49,815 nt of DNA from an uncultured Bacilli bacterium (lineage in GTDB: Bacteria > Bacillota_I > Bacilli_A > RF39 > UBA660), in NCBI GenBank assembly GCA_947624175.1, contig CANQJD010000004.1, forward strand, positions 1-49,815. Direction: 5' to 3'. A program made the translations under genes and the position numbers. Below are positions 42,741 through 49,815 of the stretch, one piece after another (the first letter of the stretch is position 1; every line of letters starts with the position of its first letter). The notes beneath the pieces are model-generated. The model was not told where the DNA came from. It ran no database searches and was given only the letters and a program-made list of their open reading frames with translations.

Positions 42741-44094
42741 TCATAATAACTCGGTCATATATATTGGTAAATATAATATATTATTTTCTTCTTTTAAATC
42801 TTTTGTATGAATAATTATAGACTCATCTAAATAATCTTTATACTTTTTATTTAATTTATTTAATGAAGAATATGTATATCTATCACCAGATTTTACTTCA
42901 ATTGGAATAATATTATGTTTAGAAGTTACTGAAGATGATAATATCAAGAAATCTACTTCCATCGTATCTTTTGAATCTTCCCTGTCATTCCTTGAAAAAA
43001 AGTATAACTTATGACTTTTAGAAACTAACATTTGAGCAACAATATTTTCCATTAATATTCCTTCATTAAATGTTAACTTATCAAATAATATTTTTTTATA
43101 AATTTCATTACTTACAATACCTTTTTCATTAAATGTCATTGATAATAATAAACCAGTATCAAACATATAACATTTTAAACTATTATTATCAATTCTTTGT
43201 CCTAAACCAATATTAGGTTCGGTTGTATTATAAACAATATTAACTAATCCAGCATCTTCTAACCAATAAAATGCACCTTCATAATTTCTATATCTTAAGT
43301 TTTCATCTAACTCTGACATATTAAACTTTTTTTTCATGTTTTGATAATTCAGATGGAATCATATCAAAAATTTGTTCTACTTTTAAATTCAAATCTTCAG
43401 CATATTTTCTTATATCTTCACGATATAATTTTAAAATCATTCTTTTAATTTTATCAACTCCAAAAAAATCTCTTGTTTCACGATATTCTAAAACAGCCTG
43501 TGGCATTCCTCCTACTATCATATATTCTTTAAAGTAATCCATGGATTTTCAATGCATGGCATTGCCTAAAGGTTTCTTATTATTATAACAGTTTTTAATA
43601 AAATCCATCAATGTATCATTTCCCATAGCCCATAGAAACTCTTCAAAATCCATAGGAAGCATTTTTATTTTTTCTTCTTCTGAAGGAATTAAAATATCTT
43701 TTACATTCTTCTTTATTGAAATTAAAGAACCTGTTTCTATATAGTCATAACGATGGTCATTAACTAAATGTTTAATAGCACCTCTTGCTCGAGGACAAAA
43801 TTGTATTTCATCAAAAATAATTAAAGATTCTCGTTCATATAACTTTATTCCATAATATCCTGATAAATAAGTAAATAAATAATCTAAATCATCTAAATAA
43901 TCATCAAATAATTTTTGTACTTCAAGAGTTGCTTTAGAAAAATCAATTATTATATAGGATTTATAATTTTCTTTAGCAAACTCTTCGACAATATAACTTT
44001 TACCTACTCCTTTTGCTCCTTCAATTAATAAAGCCGTCTTTCCTACACTTTCATTTTTCCATTTTAAAATTTCATTATAAATCTTTCTTTCCAT
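42741..44094 (-). pseudogene. broken AAA_14/DUF4143 ATPase gene
   Basis: Three consecutive frames together encode one ATP-binding protein of the AAA_14/DUF4143 family: Walker A GAKGVGKSY and LIIFDEIQFCPRARG in the first, EYMIVGGMPQAV in the second, and the DUF4143 end with NEGILMENIVAQML and a C-terminal nuclease-like EVDFLI/PIEVKSG in the third. The first break is an in-frame TGA (43549-43551) after GNAMH, where relatives usually have arginine. The second is a one-base shift at an A8 run near 43330. Both lesions are small, so the loss looks recent. Confidence 0.8.
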
Positions 44095-44118
44095 GGTAAA
44101 CTCTTCTCTTTAAATATA

Positions 44119-44176
44119 ATATTATCACAAAATCAAAAATAATACAATCAATATTTAGCACAAAATCAAAAATAAT
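44119..44176 (-). promoter_or_regulatory. promoter and repeated operator of the AAA/DUF4143 gene
   Basis: TTGTAT (44142-44147), 17-base spacer, TAATAT (44119-44124) on the minus strand. CACAAAATCAAAAATAAT occurs twice in direct orientation (44126-44143 and 44159-44176, period 33), one copy in the promoter, which suggests autoregulation. Confidence 0.55.
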
Positions 44177-44264
44177 GTGTAATATATTTGATACTATAAA
44201 TTATAATTATTTGTATAATAACCTAATTAAAACTATTTCATATAATACTTTGATTGGAGGAAAA

Positions 44265-44882
44265 ATGAAAAAGAAAGTTATAACAATCGTGGCTTTTTTA
44301 GTTATTTTACTTATTGCATCGGCTGTTTTATTTAATAATAAAGAGACTAAAAAAGATTTAAAAGAAATTAAAGTTGCTGAAGTTGCCCATAGTATCTTCT
44401 ATGCTCCTCAATATGTAGCACTTCATAAGGGTTACTTTGAAGAATATGGCCTAGATGTTGAATTAATTTTAGCAAATGGTGCTGATAAGGTAACGGCTGC
44501 TGTATTATCAGGTGATGTTGATATTGGTTTTTCAGGTTCAGAAGCAACTATTTATGTTTATAATCAAGGAGAAAAAGATTATTTAAAAACTTTTGCTCAA
44601 TTAACTCAAAAAGATGGTAGTTTTATTGTTTCCAGAAAGAAAATTGATAACTTTACTTTAAATGATTTAAAGGGAAAATATATAATTGGAGGTCGTATTG
44701 GCGGAACACCTGAAATGACCCTTGAATATATTTTAACTCAAAATGGAATTGACCCTAAACGTGATGTAACAATTGATACTAGTGTTGCTTTTGCATCAAT
44801 GCAAGGGGCTTTTATTGGAGGAACCGGAGACTTTGTAAGTTTATTTGAACCTAATGCTATGATAAACATTCTCCTCCCCTAA
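44265..44882 (+). pseudogene. truncated ABC substrate-binding protein (NMT1/SsuA-like)
   Basis: The first ~200 residues of a periplasmic-binding-type protein: signal anchor (MKKKVITIVAFLVILLIA), KVAEVAHSIFYAPQYVALHKGYFEEYGLDVEL-like opening (residues ~35-65), ALSGDVDIGF-type site and GDFVSLFEPNA. Homologues continue for another ~100-130 residues, but here the frame ends in MINILLP after FEPNA. The frame break coincides with the start of DNA carrying serine recombinases, so an integrative element probably entered this gene. GGAGGAAAA precedes the ATG at 44265; earlier in-frame codons lack a ribosome site. No permease or ATPase partner is in the window. Confidence 0.75.
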
Positions 44883-45082
44883 AAAAATAAAATTACAAAA
44901 TTAATTTTTTTCCTTATAAAATAACGATTTTAAATATAAACTTAAAACTAATATTCAAATTTAAATTCAAAATTTTTGATAAATTTTCTTAAACTCTTTT
45001 TTTACATTAAAAACTACTATTTTTTTCTTAAATTCCTTTATTTTCAACAAAAAATACAGTTTCAAAAATAGTGCAACATAAT

Positions 45083-46825
45083 TTATATGCAAATATAGCA
45101 ATTAACTTGATATTTGATTGTATATCTTTTAGTGCTAGTTGAGTTATATCCTCTTTTAAACTCATATTCTTTTCTCATAAAATTAGTCAATCCATCAACA
45201 TTGGGAATTAAAGTAGTTCCACTCTCTTTTTCAATATAATCATTTGAAAATTTAAAGAAAATACTAAGTTCAACATAATTCTTGTCATTGTTTATTTTAG
45301 AAACAACTATTTTATTTAATAACAAATCTATTAATTTTTCTTTAGTTGCAATCGATTTAATTTTTTGTTTTAGTATTTCTTCAAGTTTTTTATTTTTTTC
45401 TTGAATTTCAATAAAATTCTTCTTTTTTCTTTCCAAAGCTGATATTTGATTTTCAATTGTACTTAATTCTTTATTAAATTCATTATTTCTCACATTAAAT
45501 TCTTCATTTGAAATATTTCCTTCTATATTAAGTTCCAATAGTTTATCTTTTTTTAAATATATTTTATCTCGATTTTTATTAAGTTCATTCATTGCAACAT
45601 CTACATCAGTATTATTTTTATTATTTTTATATAAATCTAATAAAATATCTGAAACATTATCTAATCTAATTTTTAAGCATTCTATAATATCATCAAATAT
45701 ACTATATATTTCAGATTGCCTTAAATTAGGTGAATCACAAGCTGTTTTACCATCTTTAAAATATTTTGCACATAACCAAGATACATCATTAATTGCTTTA
45801 CATTGAATCCTTCTATGGAATACTTCATTATGTTCAGAGCAATAAATCTTAGCACTTAGTGCATATCTATTTTGGTACATTGCTTTATCTTGAGAACTTT
45901 TATTAAATTTAAAACCTCGACTTTCTAATCTAGCATTTGCTCTATCCCATAATTCATCTTCAACAATTGGTGGTATTCTTTCTTTATCATCATATATAAC
46001 CCAATTATTCTCAGGAAGTCTTTTAACCTTTTTTGTCATGTAATCAACTATTTCAGTTTTTCTACCACAATAGTAACCTTTATATTTATGATTTCTTATC
46101 ATTCTTGCTAAACTTGATGCCGACCATTTTTTATTTTGAGAAGTTTTTATATTTTCAGCATTTAATTCTTTAGCAATTTTTGTAAGTGATTTTTCATCAA
46201 CAGCATACTCACTATAAATTCTTTTGACAACTTCAGCTTGACTTTCAACAATCACTAAATTTCCTGTAAGTTTATCTTTTTTATAGCCATACATTAAATC
46301 ATTACCTAAAATATTACCATTTTTAATAGCACGATTCATTCCGAATTTAACTCTTTCAGATAATCTTCTAATTTCATCTTGAGCCATTGAAGCCATTATA
46401 GTTAATCTTAATTCACTATCTGGTAAAGCTGTATTTATATTATCATTTACAAATAAAACAGCTACTCCATAAGATAATAACTCTCTTGTATATTTTATAC
46501 TATCAAGAGTATTTCTTGAAAATCTTGATATCTCCTTAGTTATAATTAAATCAAATAATCCATTTTTTGCATCTTCTATCATTTGCATAAATTGTTCTCG
46601 TTTTACATCAGTTGTTCCACTTATCCCATCATCAACATAACCTGGCACATAAATCCAATTTTTATTACCTTCTATCATTTCCTTAAAATGTTCAATTTGA
46701 TTCTGCAAGGATTTTTTTTGTTCTAGGTGATCCGTTGATACTCTCGAATAATCAGTTACTCTAAGTTTTAATTGCATAAGTGGTACTCCCATATTAAGTT
46801 GTTGTCTAACAGTATATAAATCCAT
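45083..46825 (-). CDS. large serine recombinase (integrase)
   Basis: A 580-residue large serine recombinase. The catalytic domain begins LRVTDYSRVSTD with the nucleophile Ser30, followed by KEISRFSRNTLD with the conserved arginines and the DEIRRLSERVKFG helix. The recombinase domain (about 185-290), a zinc-ribbon-like Cys region (YCSEHNE, then LCAKYF and ACDSP) and a long coiled coil (about 400-490) follow, as in TndX-like integrases. The N-terminal YTVRQQL extension is typical of Tn4451-type recombinases. AGAGGAGAAG precedes the ATG. It probably inserts and excises the element at this locus. Confidence 0.95.
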   Translation of the reverse strand: MDLYTVRQQLNMGVPLMQLKLRVTDYSRVSTDHLEQKKSLQNQIEHFKEMIEGNKNWIYVPGYVDDGISGTTDVKREQFMQMIEDAKNGLFDLIITKEISRFSRNTLDSIKYTRELLSYGVAVLFVNDNINTALPDSELRLTIMASMAQDEIRRLSERVKFGMNRAIKNGNILGNDLMYGYKKDKLTGNLVIVESQAEVVKRIYSEYAVDEKSLTKIAKELNAENIKTSQNKKWSASSLARMIRNHKYKGYYCGRKTEIVDYMTKKVKRLPENNWVIYDDKERIPPIVEDELWDRANARLESRGFKFNKSSQDKAMYQNRYALSAKIYCSEHNEVFHRRIQCKAINDVSWLCAKYFKDGKTACDSPNLRQSEIYSIFDDIIECLKIRLDNVSDILLDLYKNNKNNTDVDVAMNELNKNRDKIYLKKDKLLELNIEGNISNEEFNVRNNEFNKELSTIENQISALERKKKNFIEIQEKNKKLEEILKQKIKSIATKEKLIDLLLNKIVVSKINNDKNYVELSIFFKFSNDYIEKESGTTLIPNVDGLTNFMRKEYEFKRGYNSTSTKRYTIKYQVNCYICI

Positions 46826-46890
46826 TTCTTCTCCTCTCTTTATGGCAATTCTACCATTAATATTTATAACTGTTAAATGTATAAACTAAC

Positions 46891-47055
46891 TTAATTTTCG
46901 TGATTTATACATTTGATTTTTTTTATTATAATATTCTCAACCACTTTAAATAGGTTATAAGGAATATAATCACTATCAAATACTTCTTTATTTATCATTA
47001 AAGCAATTTCCAAATATAATTGGTAATTACTTTCTATTAATTTTACCGAATTAAT
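46891..47055 (-). CDS. possible small accessory protein, ATT start or frameshifted
   Basis: A frame with coherent codons (INSVKLIESNYQLYLEIALM, then INKEVFDSDYIPYNLF and on to CINHEN) runs to a stop at 46891. It has no ATG near its start: AAAGGATG lies about 10 bases before an ATT codon (47055), while an ATG in another frame (MCNLLIR) ends after seven codons. Either ATT is used or a one-base change broke it. The helical sequence resembles small SHOCT-like proteins encoded between recombinase genes in Firmicute elements. Confidence 0.35.
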   Translation of the reverse strand: MNSVKLIESNYQLYLEIALMINKEVFDSDYIPYNLFKVVENIIIKKIKCINHEN

Positions 47056-47074
47056 AAATTACACATCCTTTCAT

Positions 47075-47108
47075 TAAAAAAAATATGCAAATAAATTTTA
47101 TATTTGCA
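47075..47108 (-). terminator. terminator after the resolvase-like gene
   Basis: TGCAAATA (47086-47093) pairs with TATTTGCA (47101-47108); the minus strand continues into TATTTTTTTT. Confidence 0.7.
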
Positions 47109-47116
47109 CACATTAA

Positions 47117-47584
47117 CTATCTACTTTTATCTTTACTTCTAACTTTTCGTTTTAAAGATTGCTTACTAATATATTTTTTAATACTATCATTTAAAATATT
47201 GATATCATTTTTTAAGTCATTTTCTAAATCACAATTTGAAGCAAATAGTTTTACATGATGTTTTAAAATGATATCTTCAATTATTTTAAAAGTATTAATT
47301 CCTCTACCGATTCTTGAAAAATCTTTAACTATCAACAAATCTACTTTATCGTTTTCAATATCATGTATTAATTTTTTAAATGCTGGTCTATTAAAATTTG
47401 TTCCAGAATATCCAATATCTGAATAAATATTTACATAATCTATTTTATCTTTATAAGGTTCAATAGAATCCATATTATCAGCTAATTGTTTATCAATTTC
47501 TGTTTTGTCCATAGATTTATTGCATCTATTATAAATAGCAACTTTCAAAGTTCCATTATTGTAATTTTTTCTTTCTACTGACAT
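47117..47584 (-). CDS. resolvase-like protein lacking the catalytic serine
   Basis: A 155-residue protein equal to a serine-recombinase catalytic domain without a DNA-binding domain. DLLIVKDFSRIGRGI keeps the conserved arginines and SDIGYSGTNFNRP is family-typical. However, the active-site strand reads VAIYNRCNKS, where Y-x-R-x-S would be expected, so Asn22 replaces the nucleophile. It is probably inactive and may act as a regulator or partner of the large recombinase. It starts one base after the preceding gene's stop, with AAAGGA upstream. Confidence 0.7.
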   Translation of the reverse strand: MSVERKNYNNGTLKVAIYNRCNKSMDKTEIDKQLADNMDSIEPYKDKIDYVNIYSDIGYSGTNFNRPAFKKLIHDIENDKVDLLIVKDFSRIGRGINTFKIIEDIILKHHVKLFASNCDLENDLKNDINILNDSIKKYISKQSLKRKVRSKDKSR

Positions 47585-47585
47585 T

Positions 47586-47795
47586 TTAACACAATCCTTT
47601 TTTTTCGTTTCTAGTCATCTTCCTACATTTTATTTTAATATCCTCAGTTGAACTATAATTAAAAATACTACATTTGGTTAAAACATCTAAAACACTTTTA
47701 ATTGCTTCTTTTTTAGAATCAGCTTTTACATAAAATTTATCTTTTTTATCATTTGCAAAGACAATTACAACAAAATCTCTATTTTTAAATAACAT
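47586..47795 (-). CDS. small PcfM/DpnD-like protein
   Basis: A 69-residue protein (MLFKNRDFVVIVFANDKKDK start) with a beta-alpha-beta layout and the A-D-S-K-K-E-A-I-K helix start shared with its neighbour. It resembles DpnD/PcfM-type small proteins of conjugative elements. AAGGAG precedes the ATG. Its last codons provide the ribosome site of the resolvase-like gene. Function unknown. Confidence 0.55.
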   Translation of the reverse strand: MLFKNRDFVVIVFANDKKDKFYVKADSKKEAIKSVLDVLTKCSIFNYSSTEDIKIKCRKMTRNEKKGLC

Positions 47796-47815
47796 ATTTT
47801 TTTCTCCTTATATAA

Positions 47816-47998
47816 TCACTTTTTTACTTTATTAATCATAAAATTGTATTTAATATTATGAGTAACATATCTTAAATCTAAAATACAACTATTATAAATT
47901 ATGTCTTTTACCATTTTTTCAGCTTCTTTTTTACTATTAGCACTTAATTCAAATACAGTAGTTTTTATTTCATTTACATTAACCTTATATCTTTTCAT
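47816..47998 (-). CDS. DpnD/PcfM-family small protein
   Basis: A 60-residue protein: KRYKVNVNEIKTTVFELSA then NSKKEAEKMVKDIIYN, the strand-strand-helix pattern of DpnD/PcfM proteins encoded in plasmids and conjugative elements. GGAAAGGA precedes the ATG. It is the first gene after the structured RNA region and is followed by a paralogue of similar layout. Confidence 0.65.
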   Translation of the reverse strand: MKRYKVNVNEIKTTVFELSANSKKEAEKMVKDIIYNSCILDLRYVTHNIKYNFMINKVKK

Positions 47999-48126
47999 TT
48001 TTTTATTCCTTTCCTATTTATCTTCTAATGTCGATTGTTTAACAAAGTTCGCTAAAATATAAATATATTCCATTTCAATAACCCCAATCGGTATCAAATA
48101 TATTTTTTTTAATTAGTATTAAACAG

Positions 48127-48230
48127 CTAATTGCTAGTTAGCTTCATAGGAATTTCACCTTTCTGAGGTTCTCTCAGAACTGCTCCGATTGCTTGAATCT
48201 GTCGCTAAGCAGAAGTATCATTATACCTAT
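48127..48230 (-). ncRNA. candidate structured leader RNA with 6-codon ORF
   Basis: On the minus strand ATAGG (48226-48230) pairs with CCTAT (48146-48150), enclosing CTGCT/AGCAG (48208-48212 with 48180-48184, with inner GATT/AATC) and TTCTGAG/CTCAGAA (48161-48167 with 48173-48179): a compact three-way junction. AAGGTG follows, then ATG (48145-48147) of a six-codon frame MKLTSN whose start is covered by the closing helix. A TATAAT at 48220-48225 might instead be a -10 box. I do not recognise the RNA class. Confidence 0.4.
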
Positions 48231-48359
48231 TACCATCTTCGCATTACTAGTAGCAACCTAGTATTTATGGTCAAGTTTAATCGACAAGCGTACTTACCAA
48301 TGTGCTTACAATAATAGGAATGTGTTTAATAACTAAATATAATCAATTTTCAAAGAACT

Positions 48360-48415
48360 CTTGTTCAAAAAATAGAACAAGTGAGAAAGAAGATATTTTA
48401 TCCTTCTCACTTGTT
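48360..48415 (-). terminator. terminator with overlapping alternative hairpin
   Basis: AACAAGTGAGAA and its complement (48404-48415 and 48376-48387) form a 12-base stem followed by TATTTTTT on the minus strand. The 3' arm's CTTGTTC (48375-48381) can instead pair with GAACAAG just downstream (48360-48366), which would break the terminator. Confidence 0.7.
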
Positions 48416-48442
48416 TAGCACTTTAAAGTCAAAAAGTATAGT

Positions 48443-48922
48443 CTAATTTTTCAAAATTTTTGAAATTTTTTCCAAAGCTATATCTATAGAGAATTTAACT
48501 GCCATTTTAGTACATTTTTCTTCCCTAGCAATTTGTTCAAATGTTTTATCCTCAAAGAAATATTTTTTGATTCTATTTTTTTGGATATCAGGTAAGGAAT
48601 TAATAGCATTTTTTAATTGCTCATTTAAAATTAATTTTTCAACTTCTTCTTCAACACTTATGTTTTTATGTAAAGCTCTTTTATTTAAAGTTTCCTCGCA
48701 TAATTCAGAATGTTCAATATGTTTACTAAATTTATGTAATTCAGAAACATCCTCAAGTTCAAATTTATCAAATGCTTCATAAACTTTATCTGATATTTCA
48801 ACTTTATGTATAACTTTCTTAGAATCAGCAAATTCTACTGTATATGTATTTTTCATTTCATCATAACCTAAAACATAAGGATTATCCTTACTTTTATTCC
48901 TTATGGGTAATTTCTTTTCCAT
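48443..48922 (-). CDS. sigma-70 region 4-like regulator of the element
   Basis: A 159-residue protein. The N-terminal half (YVLGYDEMKNTYTVEFADSK) is beta-rich. The C-terminal half is a sigma region 4-type helix-turn-helix (LPDIQKNRIKKYFFEDKTFE, then QIAREEKCTKMAVKFSI). Such proteins are widespread in Tn916/Tn1549-type elements upstream of the recombination module. AGGAGGAAAG precedes the ATG, and an inverted repeat (TATCAATTTT, 48933-48961 region) sits directly before that site. It ends 27 bases before the strong terminator. Confidence 0.8.
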   Translation of the reverse strand: MEKKLPIRNKSKDNPYVLGYDEMKNTYTVEFADSKKVIHKVEISDKVYEAFDKFELEDVSELHKFSKHIEHSELCEETLNKRALHKNISVEEEVEKLILNEQLKNAINSLPDIQKNRIKKYFFEDKTFEQIAREEKCTKMAVKFSIDIALEKISKILKN

Positions 48923-49130
48923 TCTTTCCTCCTATCAATTTTTTAAATTTCAAAATTGATAAGATTGGAGGAGAACGGATTCTCACTACAACAAAAAAAG
49001 AGCCATCTACACTTTGTTTAAAAAAAGTGTAAACGGCTCTAAAAGGGACAACTATCTCTTTATCTACATCATCAATGTCTAAATACTTTCTTAATTTGAA
49101 ATTGTTACTACCATTATCAAAAGACTGCAT
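48894..49130 (-). CDS. leader ORF running through an attenuator before the sigma-like gene
   Basis: GTGAGGTT precedes an ATG (49130) that opens a 78-codon frame (MQSFDNGSNNFKLRKYLDID start). It passes through an intrinsic terminator (48993-49040) and overlaps the start of the sigma-like gene by 29 bases. The first ~40 residues read like a real small protein (DIDDVDKEIVVPFRAVYTFF), while the last ~30 are imposed by the hairpin and the ribosome site. I read it as a leader whose translation melts the terminator, as in Tn916-type attenuation, but it may also be noncoding. Confidence 0.4.
   Translation of the reverse strand: MQSFDNGSNNFKLRKYLDIDDVDKEIVVPFRAVYTFFKQSVDGSFFVVVRIRSPPILSILKFKKLIGGKNGKEITHKE
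48993..49040 (-). terminator. attenuator upstream of the sigma-like gene
   Basis: AGAGCC and ACACTTT pair with AAAGTGT and GGCTCT (arms 48999-49016 and 49027-49040), followed on the minus strand by T7. It lies inside the leader ORF. Confidence 0.75.
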
Positions 49131-49370
49131 AATAACCTCACATCCAAATATTTTTAACCAGTTGAATGTGAACCTATTACTTTTCAACTCTCCTTTTCAA
49201 TTAATTTTGTACATCATATAAAGCGATTTCATCTCATTTTAAATTCAATTCAACTGCCTTATTATTAAATAAAATATAATATAAATTTCTATATAAATAA
49301 AGAGCTTTATTATCCCGTTGCTATTTTTAACAATAATTACCTTATGGTATTTGGAAGTCCAAATTCCTAA

Positions 49371-49529
49371 TTAAATAAAATCTTTAACTAATTCTTTATT
49401 AACATCAAATACAATTACTGAATTAATTACAACTGTTACTTTTCCCTTTTTCTTAATTAAAACAACAGATTTTGCCTTTATTTGAAATGTTTCTATGAAT
49501 TTATCTAATTGTTCTTGACTTAACTTCAT
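49371..49529 (-). CDS. small hypothetical protein of the element
   Basis: A 52-residue protein starting MKLSQEQLDKFIETFQ, with a helix followed by beta strands (KSVVLIKKKGKVTVVINSVI). GGAAGGGAAG precedes the ATG; the open frame extends upstream but without a ribosome site. Unknown function. 49,188-49,370, downstream of it, shows no gene. Confidence 0.45.
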   Translation of the reverse strand: MKLSQEQLDKFIETFQIKAKSVVLIKKKGKVTVVINSVIVFDVNKELVKDFI

Positions 49530-49592
49530 AAATACTTCCCTTCCTACTTTACAACAAGATTTTATCAAATAATTTTGTCGAATAATGTAAAA

Positions 49593-49660
49593 AAGAAAAA
49601 AGAACTAATTTCAGTTCTTTATAAAAAAGACAATAACTAACATTTTTATTGGTTATTGTC
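49593..49660 (-). terminator. tandem terminators after the partial gene
   Basis: GACAATAAC pairs with GTTATTGTC (49629-49637 and 49652-49660) and is followed on the minus strand by T6; a second hairpin AAAGAACT/AGTTCTTT (49599-49620) with its own T-run follows. Confidence 0.7.
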
Positions 49661-49715
49661 TATATTTTTTTAATTTCTTCTTTTAAAATTTTAGATTGTT
49701 GGTTCTTACATACTT

Positions 49716-49815
49716 TTACCCATAAAGTCTTTTTAAAATTATTCTTTTATTATTACTTTCAATAACAATTATATCTTTATCATCTTCTATTTCTTTTCCG
49801 TATATACTATTTAAA
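49716..49815 (-). CDS. partial protein, C-terminal end only
   Basis: A minus-strand frame open from the window edge to a TAA at 49716-49718: the last 32 residues read LNSIYGKEIEDDKDI and end KRIILKRLYG. It is followed by tandem terminators, which supports it as a real gene end. Family not recognisable. Confidence 0.4.
   Translation of the reverse strand, partial: LNSIYGKEIEDDKDIIVIESNNKRIILKRLYG

Larger units (their letters stand above)
44870..49815. mobile_element. integrative element end with large serine recombinase
   Basis: From the break in the substrate-binding protein gene to the window end, all genes are on the minus strand and of mobile-element type: large serine recombinase, resolvase-like protein, PcfM-like proteins, sigma-like regulator with attenuator. 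The recombinase gene is nearest the junction, as usual for TndX/Tn4451- and Tn5397-type elements. 44,883-45,082 is AT-rich with no gene. The other end, and the rest of the interrupted gene, lie outside the window. Confidence 0.65.

Noticed and set aside
43549-43551. TGA read as tryptophan (alternative code)
   Set aside because: Other genes use TGA as a real stop (for example purA) and TGG for tryptophan, and intact homologues have arginine here.
48567-49032. Plus-strand frames opposite the sigma-like gene and attenuator
   Set aside because: No start signals; they mirror a helix-turn-helix protein and a terminator hairpin.

Overview
The window is AT-rich bacterial DNA (coding regions roughly 25-32% GC by eye) with tightly packed genes. 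Promoters are near-consensus TTGACA/TATAAT pairs, mostly with 17-base spacers; Shine-Dalgarno sites are GGAGG-like; a T-box controls ileS; and the gene families (RecD2, YlxM, dimeric dUTPase, CotF-like proteins, SipW/TasA) are those of Bacillota. TGA acts as a stop and tryptophan is TGG, so this is not a Mycoplasma code. Rubrerythrin, a rubredoxin/flavin-reductase fusion and many surface proteins suggest an anaerobic, probably gut-dwelling, uncultured member of the Bacilli (RF39/Erysipelotrichia-like). That placement is inference.

Layout. 1-6,060: a small membrane protein, then mutM-recD2 (DNA repair) and purA with a cyclophilin lipoprotein. 6,060-7,840: a SipW/TasA-type surface protein whose last ~70 codons and 3' flank switch to GC-rich codons and end in a strong hairpin, as expected of a remote target of a diversity-generating retroelement (DGR). 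7,840-12,650: operon ftsY-ylxM-HerA-like ATPase-degenerate ABC protein. 12,720-14,680: RloA/RloB (AbiL-like) pair, probably phage defence. 15,050-18,525: transglutaminase-like surface protein, SGNH-like protein and lipoprotein. 18,530-20,090: uracil permease behind a 44-codon leader ORF whose stop lies inside an intrinsic terminator. 20,110-26,430: second surface protein, CE4 polysaccharide deacetylase, and a TasA-like/SipW-like/DUF5305-like operon. 26,550-31,260: dUTPase, small proteins, a PD-(D/E)XK transposase-family gene with a duplicated 3' end, CotF-like proteins, rsmI and a lipoprotein. 31,260-35,250: ileS with T-box, then a compact module resembling a type I toxin-antitoxin locus. 35,250-44,100: obgE, an HTH-phosphoesterase, a family 3 glycosidase, a DUF1016 nuclease, tRNA-His, gpsA, rubrerythrin, high-molecular-weight rubredoxin and a broken AAA/DUF4143 ATPase gene. 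44,265-49,815: a substrate-binding lipoprotein-type gene cut off at its 3' end, directly followed by one end of an integrative element (large serine recombinase, resolvase-like protein lacking the catalytic serine, PcfM-like proteins, structured RNA region, sigma-like protein behind an attenuator) that runs off the window.

How the parts fit. The SipW-like peptidase probably processes the three proteins with TasA/camelysin-like N-termini (at 6.2, 20.1 and 25.9 kb). One of these carries the candidate hypervariable lectin-like domain, which suggests a surface-display system with switchable binding. No reverse transcriptase or template repeat lies in this window, so the DGR reading depends on sequence elsewhere. 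The main regulatory finds are the uraA leader (like E. coli pyrBI attenuation), the convergent overlapping toxin/antisense RNAs at 34.75-35.18 kb, and the RNA structures of the integrative element. Stretches over 300 bases without a gene: 21,931-22,376 (promoter plus an inverted-repeat element), 34,364-35,252 (T-box plus toxin-antitoxin module), 39,919-40,425 (repeat cluster plus tRNA-His) and 47,999-48,442 (structured RNA and terminator).
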